Source: an uncultured Hyphomonas sp.
GTDB lineage: Bacteria > Pseudomonadota > Alphaproteobacteria > Caulobacterales > Hyphomonadaceae
Length of the DNA: 64,000 nt
Assembly: GCF_963677035.1 (NCBI RefSeq)
Contig: NZ_OY781472.1
Location: forward strand, 992,001-1,056,000
Direction: 5' to 3'
The translations under genes were made by a program, and so were the position numbers. The notes below the pieces were generated by a model that worked only from the letters and a program-made list of their open reading frames with translations, ran no database searches and was not told where the DNA came from. Shown here in pieces: positions 33,791-41,889 of this stretch. How positions within the stretch are numbered: the first letter of the stretch is position 1; every line of letters begins with the position of its first letter.

Positions 33791-34917
33791 TTTTGGTCGG
33801 CTGCCGTGTTCGCTTCGCCAACCAGACGGGAGAGTTCAGCAAGGGCTTCCGGCGTGTTGAGATCGTCCTCCAGCGCGCGCAGTACACCAGTATCGCGGGC
33901 CTCACCGCCGCCTGCCTCCCATACCCGGCGCAGGGCACCATAGATGCGATCCAGCGTTGTTTTGGCCTGTTTCAGCAGGTCTTCGCTCCAGTCTAGAGGC
34001 GCACGATAGTGGCCAGAAAGCATGGCGAATCTTATGATTTCGCCTTTTTCCCACTGCTCCAGAAGCTCATGCACCAGTACGACATTGCCGAGCGATTTCG
34101 ACATCTTCTCCCCGCCCATGTCGAGGAAGCCATTGTGCAGCCAGTAATTGGCCATGACCTCGCCGTGGGCGCATTCGGACTGGGCGATCTCGTTTTCGTG
34201 ATGCGGGAATTGCAGGTCGATGCCGCCGCCATGAATGTCGATCGTCTTGCCCAGGTGCTTGGCCGCCATGGCGGAGCATTCGATATGCCAGCCGGGCCGT
34301 CCCCTGCCCCACGGGCTGTCCCAGATCGCATCTTCCGGCTCGCCCGGCTTCGCAAATTTCCAGAGGGCAAAGTCCGCCGGATCGCGCTTGTCAGCGTCCA
34401 CTTCGACGCGGGCGCCGGCTTCATTGTCTTCCAGCTTGCGGCCGGACAGTTTGCCATAGTCCGGCATCTGCCTGACGGAGAACCAGACGCCTTCCTTGCC
34501 GACATAGGCATAGCCGCGGCGGACGAGCTTCCCGATCATCTCGATCATCTCAGGCACATGGCCGGTCGCCCAGGGCTCGATGCTCGGCGCCAGCACGTTC
34601 AGCGCGGTGGTGTCGGCATTGTAGATTTCGGCGAATTTCTTCGTGATGTCCGCGATCGGCTCGCCGGTGTCCAGCGAGGCCTTGATGATCTTGTCCTCGA
34701 TGTCCGTGATGTTGCGGGCATAGACGACGGCCTCCGCGCCATAGCTGCGGATCAGCAGGCGGCGCAGCACATCGAACACGATGGGCGGACGCGCATTGCC
34801 GATATGGGCGTAATTATAGACCGTGGGGCCGCAGACATACATCGTCACGCGTTTCGGGTCCTGCGGCTTGAATGCGCGTTTTTCACGCGCAGCGGTGTCG
34901 TAAAGGCGGATGGTCAT
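33124..34917 (-). CDS. cysS: cysteinyl-tRNA synthetase with extra C-terminal PD-(D/E)xK-like domain
   Basis: A 597-residue protein; ordinary CysRS is about 460. The catalytic core is normal: zinc Cys29 in YVCGPTVYNYAHIGN, HIGN at 38-41, GWHIECSAMA, FPHHENE and KMSKS at 271-275. From about residue 375 the DNA becomes AT-richer. This part encodes the distal DALR/tRNA-binding region up to about 458, then a roughly 140-residue extension. The extension has FDDIV (D501/D502) and FLEYK (E514, K516), the D...ExK pattern of PD-(D/E)xK nucleases, then KQIAQFQHSLLNWHL and FFYVLYPYQG. Cys charging is certain by family; nuclease activity is inference. Confidence 0.88.
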   Translation of the reverse strand: MTIRLYDTAAREKRAFKPQDPKRVTMYVCGPTVYNYAHIGNARPPIVFDVLRRLLIRSYGAEAVVYARNITDIEDKIIKASLDTGEPIADITKKFAEIYNADTTALNVLAPSIEPWATGHVPEMIEMIGKLVRRGYAYVGKEGVWFSVRQMPDYGKLSGRKLEDNEAGARVEVDADKRDPADFALWKFAKPGEPEDAIWDSPWGRGRPGWHIECSAMAAKHLGKTIDIHGGGIDLQFPHHENEIAQSECAHGEVMANYWLHNGFLDMGGEKMSKSLGNVVLVHELLEQWEKGEIIRFAMLSGHYRAPLDWSEDLLKQAKTTLDRIYGALRRVWEAGGGEARDTGVLRALEDDLNTPEALAELSRLVGEANTAADQKNSVAMANAKANLLSAGQLLGLLRSTPDAWFGVPPAILDKVVDLREQRELYRANKNWTDADQVKLEMKDLWVDVMDGAKTSLKYFADEFKMRELFNSHYLQPKHAQFLNSEFLQLIPNIQNSFTFDDIVQVGGKRIFLEYKITTSQELIRKQIAQFQHSLLNWHLNQNDFFYVLYPYQGDIQHGFQELIRRAEVNHPPIGIGFLKGTGDVEMVSDPAYLNAS

Positions 34918-35273
34918 ATGGGTCTCTGGATCGGGTGTGTTCGGGAAATTTCCGGCAGGGTCAGCGTTTGACAGCCCTAATGGCGCGTTGTGGCCTCAGC
35001 GGCAACAACAGGCACAGCAACAAGGGGGAAATGCCCGGACTAACATGGGCGGGGCGATACCAGTTGACGCGGCGAAAAGCAACTGACGGCTGATCCGGTT
35101 CCGCGCCGTCACCGTAGAATCCGCTGGAAACCGGGGCTTTGGCCCCTTATGTTCCTGATTATCGCCCTGAGGGTACAAACTCCGGGCGGGCGTTAAGTCC
35201 GGGCAGAAGGCGTAAAAGACCTTCAAGGGACGCCCCGGCTCGACCCCCGTCCCTCAGTCGAAGGACTCCGAAT
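34918..35273. other. divergent cysS-folE intergenic region
   Basis: About 355 bases with no convincing gene. It must carry the promoters of both genes. Two short hairpins are visible on the folE side: GACGGC/GCCGTC (around 35085-35110) and GGGGC-TTTG-GCCCC (around 35133-35146), which suggest a structured folE leader, but I recognise no known riboswitch. Confidence 0.5.
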
Positions 35274-35897
35274 ATGGCAATGGACGCCATCACACCAAAG
35301 AATGAAGTTGCACGCGCGGATACCGTGAACCGGCCCTCCCAGGAGGAAGCCGAGGAAGCGGTTCGCACGCTGATCGCGTGGGCAGGCGACGACCCGGCCC
35401 GCGAAGGCCTGATCGATACGCCGAAGCGCGTGGTCAACGCCTACAAGGAATGGTTCTCCGGCTACACCGAAGACCCGGTCAAATATCTCTCGCGGACCTT
35501 CGAAGACGTTCAGGGCTATGACGACATCGTCATGCTGCGCAACATCGACGTGGAAAGCCATTGCGAGCACCATATGGCGCCCTTCCTCGGCAAGGCCTAT
35601 GTCGCCTACATGCCGACGGAGGCGGTAGTTGGCATCTCCAAGCTGGCCCGCGTGGTGGAAATCTTCTCCAAGCGCCTGCAGACGCAGGAAACCATGACGT
35701 CCCAGATCTGCGACGCCATCACCGAGAGCCTCGCCCCGATGGGCACAGCCGTTCTGATCGACGCCGTGCACGAGTGCATGTCGACCCGCGGCGTGCACCA
35801 CAAGGACGTGTCCACGGTCACGACGCAGTTTACCGGCGTGTTCAAGTCGGACGCTGACCTGCGCAACCGCTTCCTGCGGATGACCGGCCGCGGCTGA
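35274..35897 (+). CDS. folE: GTP cyclohydrolase I
   Basis: A 207-residue enzyme that converts GTP to dihydroneopterin triphosphate, the first step of folate and pterin synthesis. Conserved elements are EGLIDTPKRVVNAY, the zinc-site VESHCEHHMAPF, GISKLARVVEIFSKRLQ, and HECMSTRGVHH with the second zinc Cys. The ATG at 35274 has AAGGA about 9 bases upstream. An intrinsic terminator follows at 35931. Confidence 0.96.
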   Translation: MAMDAITPKNEVARADTVNRPSQEEAEEAVRTLIAWAGDDPAREGLIDTPKRVVNAYKEWFSGYTEDPVKYLSRTFEDVQGYDDIVMLRNIDVESHCEHHMAPFLGKAYVAYMPTEAVVGISKLARVVEIFSKRLQTQETMTSQICDAITESLAPMGTAVLIDAVHECMSTRGVHHKDVSTVTTQFTGVFKSDADLRNRFLRMTGRG

Positions 35898-35930
35898 GGC
35901 TTAACCGCCCTGCATCAAACGTGATTTTTT

Positions 35931-35966
35931 AAAGAGGCGCTCGTCATGTCCGCGCGCCTCTTTTTT
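35931..35966 (+). terminator. intrinsic terminator of folE
   Basis: AAAGAGGCGC (35931-35940) pairs perfectly with GCGCCTCTTT (35954-35963) around a 13-base loop and runs into TTTTTT (35961-35966). The T-run overlaps the stop codon of the convergent hydrolase. Confidence 0.88.
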
Positions 35967-36744
35967 ATGCTGCGGCCTCTTCCGCGCGTGTACGGGCCAG
36001 CCAGCCGACAATGTCGGCGGCGACTTTATCCGTGCCCGGCTCATCAACGATCCAGTGTCCGTTCTTCGGATACTCCAGGAAATCCCCCGCCACGGCCGCG
36101 CGGCTGTATTTCTCGCCGACCTTGCGGACGGCTGAAGCCAGCGTTGCACGGTCTTTGCCTGCGGCGATCGTCAGAGTGGGAATTTTGATCCGGGATTCAT
36201 CAATCTCCACACTATCGGTCAGGTCGCCATAGACCTTTCCGGAATCGTAGAGCGCGTGGGAATAGATCTCTTCCCGGAGGCGTTTGGGCACACAATTCGT
36301 CACACCAAAGTCAAAGCCTGTCCGCCAGACCTTGTAGGATTTCTTGCGGTTTCTCTGGAGCAGGATGTTCAGGAATGTGAAGGCCACACTCGGGCCGATC
36401 ACCGCGCATCCCTTCGGCTGGGCCGGCGTCAGGAAGACAGCCTGGGAGACATCCCCCTTCTCTGCCATCACCTGCGCGATCAGGCCGCCCATCGAATGGC
36501 CGATCACGGCGGGTTTCTCACCGGTTTCCTTTTCGATCTCTTTCGCTTTCGTGGACATGGCCGAGATATAATCATCGAGGCCAAGCTCGCTGAGCGATAC
36601 AGGCGGATTTGTTTTTACGCGGCGGCCGGGAAACAGAGTGGGCGCTTCGCATGTCCAGCCATCGGCTTCGAAGGCCGGGATCATCCGGTCCCACACATCG
36701 CCGCCGCATCCGACGCCGTGGATCATCAACAGTGTTTTCGTCAT
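35965..36744 (-). CDS. alpha/beta hydrolase
   Basis: A 259-residue cytosolic alpha/beta-fold hydrolase. HGVGCGGDVWD is the oxyanion region, GHSMGG the nucleophile elbow, DRAT after AAGK the probable acid loop, and PKNGHWIVDEPG the catalytic His. Esterase or lipase-like; substrate unknown. Convergent with folE, sharing its terminator region. Confidence 0.84.
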   Translation of the reverse strand: MTKTLLMIHGVGCGGDVWDRMIPAFEADGWTCEAPTLFPGRRVKTNPPVSLSELGLDDYISAMSTKAKEIEKETGEKPAVIGHSMGGLIAQVMAEKGDVSQAVFLTPAQPKGCAVIGPSVAFTFLNILLQRNRKKSYKVWRTGFDFGVTNCVPKRLREEIYSHALYDSGKVYGDLTDSVEIDESRIKIPTLTIAAGKDRATLASAVRKVGEKYSRAAVAGDFLEYPKNGHWIVDEPGTDKVAADIVGWLARTRAEEAAA

Positions 36745-36791
36745 GCCCCTCTCCGTTCCGTCCGGCCTGTGAAACGTCAGGCAGCCCGGCC

Positions 36792-37307
36792 TCAGCCCTG
36801 AGGCACCTTGCCGCCCAGAACCGGCTCCGTCCAGCGGACGAAGCGTTCAGCCACTTCTGCGTAAACCGGCCGCTTGAACGGCACGACGAGCGCGGGCGTC
36901 TCTTCCAGCCGGGCCCAGCGCCAGGCATCGAACTCCGGCGTGTGCCGGTCCAGCCGCACATCGCTGTCAGACCCCTTGAAGCGGAAGGCGAACCATTTCT
37001 GCCGCTGGCCCAGATACGGGCCCGGCAGACGTTTTTTCAGGTCCGGCGGGAAATCGTAATACAGCCAGTCTTCGGTTTCCTGCAGGGAATCGACCAGTTT
37101 TGACGGAACGCCGGCTTCTTCTTCCAGCTCCCTCAGCGCAGCGTCGGCGGGCTCTTCGCCCTTGTCGACCCCGCCCTGCGGCATCTGCCACTGGAAGGAT
37201 CCACGGCCATTGATGCGCCGACCAATGAAGACGTGCCCGGCCTTCGAAAAGAGCGCCAGGCCGACATTCGCGCGATAGCGATCCGGATCTTTCTTAACCT
37301 GTGTCAC
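36792..37307 (-). CDS. rppH: RNA pyrophosphohydrolase (Nudix)
   Basis: A 171-residue Nudix hydrolase that removes pyrophosphate from mRNA 5' ends or hydrolyses dinucleoside polyphosphates. The Nudix box GGVDKGEEPADAALRELEEE is complete. RANVGLALFS at the start and FQWQMPQGG are typical of RppH/NudH. It overlaps the upstream YibQ-like gene by 4 bases and forms the end of a YibQ-RppH unit next to ctpA and envC, an arrangement common in alphaproteobacteria. Confidence 0.92.
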   Translation of the reverse strand: MTQVKKDPDRYRANVGLALFSKAGHVFIGRRINGRGSFQWQMPQGGVDKGEEPADAALRELEEEAGVPSKLVDSLQETEDWLYYDFPPDLKKRLPGPYLGQRQKWFAFRFKGSDSDVRLDRHTPEFDAWRWARLEETPALVVPFKRPVYAEVAERFVRWTEPVLGGKVPQG

Positions 37308-38626
37308 CCGTGAGGATTTACAGGAGGCTGCGCAAGGCTGCCAGTGCGGACGCTGTCTTCCGTGAGATTTTCCGCGGACGAGGCGGTCGCCGCCAGGGCC
37401 GAAACCGGGGCAAGAACGATGCCCTTCTGGTCCAGGCTTGCTGTCCAGGTCTTGACCATTTCGATGGTGATCGGGAACGCATAGCCCGCGCCCAGGGCAG
37501 CGCCGTGCTCCAGCGCCTGGCTTTCCAGTTCCATGAACTCGGACGAGATATCTTCCGCAGACAGTTTCGCGTCGATCGCCGAATCCGCCCGCACATAGCG
37601 CAGGTGCGTCTGGCCGCTCAGCTGTTTCATGTTCGCCGCGTTCAGGCCGCCATCGTCGATAAAGGCGAGGCCCCGGCCGGAGACGGCCTCAAGAACCGGC
37701 TTCAACGCGGCTTCGTCGTCACCGATTTTGGAGCCTTGCGAATTGATCAGGCCGAAATAGCCGGTAGAGCGGCTGAGAATGCGATCAAGGCGGGTCTGGT
37801 TGCGGGCGTCATTCTCGCTGGCCAGCAGCGTCAGCGGATGCATTTTCATCCGGCCGTAGTCATAGGCTTCCATCGGTGTCTCGATCAGCACTTCATGACC
37901 GGCTTCGCGGGCCCGATTGATCCAGAGCTGAAGGCTGGTTGCATCCGGCGCAAAGGACAGCGTCACTTCCGGCGGCAATTCCTCAATGGCGGATCTGGTA
38001 TGGGTGGCATTGATGCCGAGCCCGCCAACCACAACCGCGACGATGGGCTTGTTGCCAGGATTGACGAAAGGCCGGGCATAGGCGTCCGCCGGGGCCCGCC
38101 CTTCAGGCGAGATACGCGGCAGGGTCAGGCCGTTCAGGCGCTCGGTCAGACCGGCAATCGGAGCGTGCTCCAGTGAGGCGACCCGGGTGACTTCGCCATA
38201 GGATTCGCCGGGTTGCACCAGCTTGCCATTGATCCGCACGCCCGTCGTATCGGCGTCCCCTTCCCCGGCCGCAGCGTCAGGCACCGCCGCCACCATCACG
38301 CGCGCATCCGGGGCATCAACGCCGAGATCCGGCGCAATATCAGCGAAATCACCGGAACCGGCTTCATCGCTGAAATCCGGCGTTTCGAGGGTCTGGTTTG
38401 CCGTGACAATGTCGGTTTTCAGGCGGGTTTTCAGCGGCGGGACCGCGGAATTCGTTGTGTCGAACAGGGCGAGTGTCTGCTTCGGGCCCGCTTCGGATGG
38501 ATCGCCCATCAGGAAGATGCCGGCGCCCAGCGCGCCTGCTATGCCGCCGAACACCAACAGGCTGAGACCCGTATGCAAAACGCCTGCACGCAGCGGTGAC
38601 GGCTCAGCATCCCGGCGATTTGCCAT
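37304..38626 (-). CDS. divergent polysaccharide deacetylase family protein (YibQ/DUF610)
   Basis: A 440-residue protein with one N-terminal membrane helix (about 17-38), an acidic linker, and a C-terminal divergent polysaccharide deacetylase domain (about 200-420). The domain is marked by VAVVVGGLGINATHT, VTLSFAPDA, HEVLIETPMEAYDYG and FIDDGGLNA. Classical metal-dependent deacetylases have a DDG or HxxH set; here GGLG replaces DDG in the first motif. Its precise substrate is unknown, presumably periplasmic glycan. Downstream of ctpA/envC in the same orientation. Confidence 0.87.
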   Translation of the reverse strand: MANRRDAEPSPLRAGVLHTGLSLLVFGGIAGALGAGIFLMGDPSEAGPKQTLALFDTTNSAVPPLKTRLKTDIVTANQTLETPDFSDEAGSGDFADIAPDLGVDAPDARVMVAAVPDAAAGEGDADTTGVRINGKLVQPGESYGEVTRVASLEHAPIAGLTERLNGLTLPRISPEGRAPADAYARPFVNPGNKPIVAVVVGGLGINATHTRSAIEELPPEVTLSFAPDATSLQLWINRAREAGHEVLIETPMEAYDYGRMKMHPLTLLASENDARNQTRLDRILSRSTGYFGLINSQGSKIGDDEAALKPVLEAVSGRGLAFIDDGGLNAANMKQLSGQTHLRYVRADSAIDAKLSAEDISSEFMELESQALEHGAALGAGYAFPITIEMVKTWTASLDQKGIVLAPVSALAATASSAENLTEDSVRTGSLAQPPVNPHG

Positions 38627-38720
38627 GTGGCAACCTCGTAATCCAATCTAATCGACTCTGAACGACCAGAATTGCATCATTCCGGTTAACAGGTTGCAAA
38701 CGAAGGTTAACCGAATGCTG

Positions 38721-40055
38721 TTATCCGGCCCGCTTCAGGCCATTGCTGGCGGTGATGGTGCCGTCCTTCAGCATCTGCTCCGCGCGCTCCAGCTGGTAGT
38801 CTTCACCTTCATAGCCTTCCGGCGGCTGCTCGTCCGGCATGGTCAGGGCGTGACGCTCCTCACCGTCTTCATTTGCGAGCGCATGCGGCAGGTCGGCTTC
38901 GGAGAAGCGGCGGATCTTGGCCAGCTCTTCCTCGGTGAGACGCGCCGGAGAGATCGACACGTCCGGCTCAATGCCAAGTGCCTGGATCGAATGGCCGGAT
39001 GGCGTGTAGTAACGCGCCGTGGTCAGGCGCAGGGCGCCGCGGTCTGCCCCCAGCGGAATGACGGTCTGGACAGACCCCTTGCCGAAGCTGGTCGTCCCTA
39101 CGATGGTCGCGCGGCGGCGGTCCTGCAGAGCGCCGGCCACGATTTCGGACGCCGAGGCAGACCCGCCATTGATCAGCACGATCATCGGCACGCCTTTGAA
39201 GACCTCACCATTGTGCGCCATGTAGCTTTGCATGTCGGTGGCCCGGCGCCCCTGCGTTGAGACGACTTCGCCACCCGACAGGAACATGTCGCTGACCGAG
39301 ACGGCCTGGTCGAGCAGACCGCCGCCATTGTTGCGCAGATCGAGAATAATGCCGCGTGGCCGTCCGCCGGTTTTCTCGGAAATTGCGTTTACGGCCTCTT
39401 CCAGCAGCGGCGTTGTGCGTTCGTTGAACGTCGCGATGCGGATATAGCCAATGTCATCGTCTTCCATCTTCCAGGTGACGGATTTCTGCTCGATCACTTC
39501 ACGGGTCAGTGTCACGTCGAACGGGTCTTCCCCTTTGCGCAGCACGGTGATCTCGATCTGCGTGCCCTGTTCACCGCGCATCTGTTTGACCGCTTCGTTC
39601 AATGTCTGGCCCATGATCGGAACGCCGTTGATGGCTGTGATCAGGTCGCCCGGCTCGATGCCGGCACGGCTGGCGGGCGTGTCGTCCATCGGAGAGATGA
39701 CTTTCAGGAAGCCATCTTCCATGGTCACTTCAATGCCAAGGCCGCCATATTCGCCCGAGGTCTGGACCTGCATGGACTTGAAGTCGTCGGCGTTAAGGTA
39801 GCCCGAATGCGGGTCCAGCGAGGTCAGCATCCCGTTGATGGCAGCTTTCATCGCTTCCGGCTCGTCAATTTCGGTCACATATTCCTGGCGGGCCCGGGCC
39901 AGGACTTCCGCAAAGAGTTCCAGCTGCTGATAGGTCACCGTGCGCGGATCGGATTGCGCGGGCGTGGATTCCCGAGGGGCGGCAATGGCAGTCAGTCCCA
40001 CTGCCGTCGCGCCGAGGATCAAACCAACTCCGGTGCCAATCAGCAATGAACGCAT
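38721..40055 (-). CDS. ctpA: carboxy-terminal processing protease (S41)
   Basis: A 444-residue periplasmic Ser/Lys protease with a signal anchor (1-26). A PDZ domain (about 75-165, GLGIEVTMEDG, PGDLITAINGVPI) precedes the S41 catalytic domain with Ser in GGSASASEIVAG and Lys in TSFGKGSVQ. It trims envelope proteins; in alphaproteobacteria it often works with EnvC-type amidase activators next door, as here. The ATG at 40055 with GAGG upstream starts the signal sequence. Confidence 0.93.
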   Translation of the reverse strand: MRSLLIGTGVGLILGATAVGLTAIAAPRESTPAQSDPRTVTYQQLELFAEVLARARQEYVTEIDEPEAMKAAINGMLTSLDPHSGYLNADDFKSMQVQTSGEYGGLGIEVTMEDGFLKVISPMDDTPASRAGIEPGDLITAINGVPIMGQTLNEAVKQMRGEQGTQIEITVLRKGEDPFDVTLTREVIEQKSVTWKMEDDDIGYIRIATFNERTTPLLEEAVNAISEKTGGRPRGIILDLRNNGGGLLDQAVSVSDMFLSGGEVVSTQGRRATDMQSYMAHNGEVFKGVPMIVLINGGSASASEIVAGALQDRRRATIVGTTSFGKGSVQTVIPLGADRGALRLTTARYYTPSGHSIQALGIEPDVSISPARLTEEELAKIRRFSEADLPHALANEDGEERHALTMPDEQPPEGYEGEDYQLERAEQMLKDGTITASNGLKRAG

Positions 40056-40081
40056 TTTCCAAACCTCTTCAATGCGCGGCG

Positions 40082-41353
40082 TCACCCGCGACGTGGTAAC
40101 CACTCTGCAGGATTTTTGACCGTGTCGCCAAGTCTCAATTCCATATTGAGTTCCGGAGGCGGGTCAGACCGGTCCGGCATGCGGCCTACCGGCTCGCCCG
40201 CGGCCACGTTCTGGCCTTCGGTGACGTAAATACGGCTCATTCCGGATAGAATAACATGGTATCCGTCACTCGTCCGCAAAATTAGCATCATGCCGTAGGA
40301 GCGGAACGGACGCGCATATTCCACCACTCCGGCCACGGGCGCGGTCACCTGGGCTTCGCCGCGCGTGGTAAACGTGATCCATTCCGCCTTGCCGCCGGTG
40401 GCAAGCTTGTCGCCAAAGGAATGCAGCACGCGCCCGGAAACGGGCGGCTGCAGCGCGCCAAGCTCGGCCTTGCCGAGGGGCCGTGTTCGCGGAGAAGGGC
40501 GCTTCGGTTTCGGTGGGCTGGGCGATGCGGATGCCATGCGCGGCCGGAGGGATGGCTTCACGCCCGGCGCCGACGGGGCCTGGGATTCCAGCGCGTTCAG
40601 CAGGCCGCGCAACGTGTCGGCCTCTGCGCCAAGTTCCGCCGTACGCGCTTTCAGCCGCGCGATATCGCCGGACAAATCCTCAAATGCTCCCCGCTTGGCC
40701 GCCGCGAGGCGTTCGATTTCCACCTGTTTCAGCGCAAGCGTCGCTTCCGCCGCATCCAGACGGGCCTTTTCCCCGCGGATCCGGCGCTCCAGCGTGTTCA
40801 GCTCATTGATTTCGGCGCGCACGGTTTCTGTCCGGGCGGCCAGCCGCGGAGTGGTTTCGCTCATCAGGATGGCCCGGCGCACAGCCGTGTTTGCCTTGCC
40901 CGGTGAAATGACCAGAGCCGGCGGCTTACGCCGGTTCGAGGCGGCCAGCGCCGCCAGCAGGTCTTCGAGGGCCTGTTGATCCTCCAGCAGGCGCATCTGC
41001 GCTGTAATGCGCCGTGTCCCGAGATCGGCGAGGCTCTTCTCCGCTTCCGCAGCCTGTTCTTCGCGGCGGCGGGTTTCCATGGCGGCAGCGATCAGCTCCG
41101 CATCGACATTGTTGATGTCCTGACGCGCATCTTCGCCGCTGGCCTGCAGGGCTGCGAGTTTCTGCTCGGCCACGCGCTTTTCGGATTCCAGCGCTTCGAG
41201 TTCCTCACGCGAGAACGTGTCCGGCGCAGCCGCAGCCAGCAGCAACAGCGAAACCGCCGGTGCCAAAGCCCGGGCAATCCGGGCGCCGAAGCTGTATGCG
41301 CGGGAATCGGGCATCATCCGGCCAGTCTTGCCGAAAGATGATGACCTGCACAT
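40082..41353 (-). CDS. envC: EnvC-like murein hydrolase activator
   Basis: A 423-residue periplasmic protein with a signal peptide, a long coiled coil (about 45-275) and a C-terminal LytM/M23 domain (about 315-420). The M23 metal ligands are missing: the usual HxxxD and HxH positions read without His, so it is a catalytically dead LytM domain like EnvC, which activates cell-separation amidases. The ATG at 41353 overlaps the upstream stop (TAATG); an internal ATG at 41317 is an equally possible start nearer the signal peptide. Confidence 0.87.
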   Translation of the reverse strand: MCRSSSFGKTGRMMPDSRAYSFGARIARALAPAVSLLLLAAAAPDTFSREELEALESEKRVAEQKLAALQASGEDARQDINNVDAELIAAAMETRRREEQAAEAEKSLADLGTRRITAQMRLLEDQQALEDLLAALAASNRRKPPALVISPGKANTAVRRAILMSETTPRLAARTETVRAEINELNTLERRIRGEKARLDAAEATLALKQVEIERLAAAKRGAFEDLSGDIARLKARTAELGAEADTLRGLLNALESQAPSAPGVKPSLRPRMASASPSPPKPKRPSPRTRPLGKAELGALQPPVSGRVLHSFGDKLATGGKAEWITFTTRGEAQVTAPVAGVVEYARPFRSYGMMLILRTSDGYHVILSGMSRIYVTEGQNVAAGEPVGRMPDRSDPPPELNMELRLGDTVKNPAEWLPRRG

Positions 41354-41883
41354 TAACCAATCGGGGCCAGTGCGTCCTGAAGGGCGGAAATTTCATCCCG
41401 GATCAGCGCCAGTATCACGCCGTGCCCGGTCACCGGAAAAGATGGCCGGGTCAGGCAAACCTGTTGCAAGACCTGCAGGACAGACCGGAACGCTTCGTTC
41501 TCTGGCGGATTTTCAGCCTCATCCGGCCGGTGCAGCACACCATTGCGGGCCGCCACCACCCGTTCGATGTCGCGGACCACGCGTCCGGGCAATTCCAGCA
41601 ATTCCGGCGGATTGAGATATTCGGCTGACCGGGCCCGGCGGAGCAACAGCGCCACCGGCGCGATCCGGTCCGGCTGGGAGGGGTCTGAAACATCCCCCTC
41701 CCCCGCACTTTCATAGCCCGACAGGGCCGCCACCAGCCCGGCCTGAAGCGCCGAGACGAGCGCAACAGGCACCCAGCGGCGGCGAGGCGCATCTGCCTCG
41801 CTTCCCGCCAGTTCCCGGCGCGCGAGCTTCAACCCTTCCAGAACAGCCGAAAGCGCCGGGCCGATCCGCGAGCGGGGTGGCAT
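41353..41883 (-). CDS. hypothetical protein with R-x4-H (HEPN-like) motif
   Basis: A 176-residue, largely helical soluble protein. I recognise no family with confidence. Near residue 112 it has AARNGVLHRPDE, an R-x4-H arrangement (RNGVLH) as seen in HEPN ribonuclease domains. The preceding acidic helix (LPGRVVRDIERVV) is consistent, but a single short motif is weak evidence. It is coupled to envC by a TAATG overlap, so it is co-translated with a cell-separation factor. Confidence 0.6.
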   Translation of the reverse strand: MPPRSRIGPALSAVLEGLKLARRELAGSEADAPRRRWVPVALVSALQAGLVAALSGYESAGEGDVSDPSQPDRIAPVALLLRRARSAEYLNPPELLELPGRVVRDIERVVAARNGVLHRPDEAENPPENEAFRSVLQVLQQVCLTRPSFPVTGHGVILALIRDEISALQDALAPIG

Positions 41884-41889
41884 CCGGCT

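Noticed and set aside
34918..35273. Riboswitch upstream of folE
   Set aside because: Only short simple hairpins are visible and no conserved core of a known class could be recognised.
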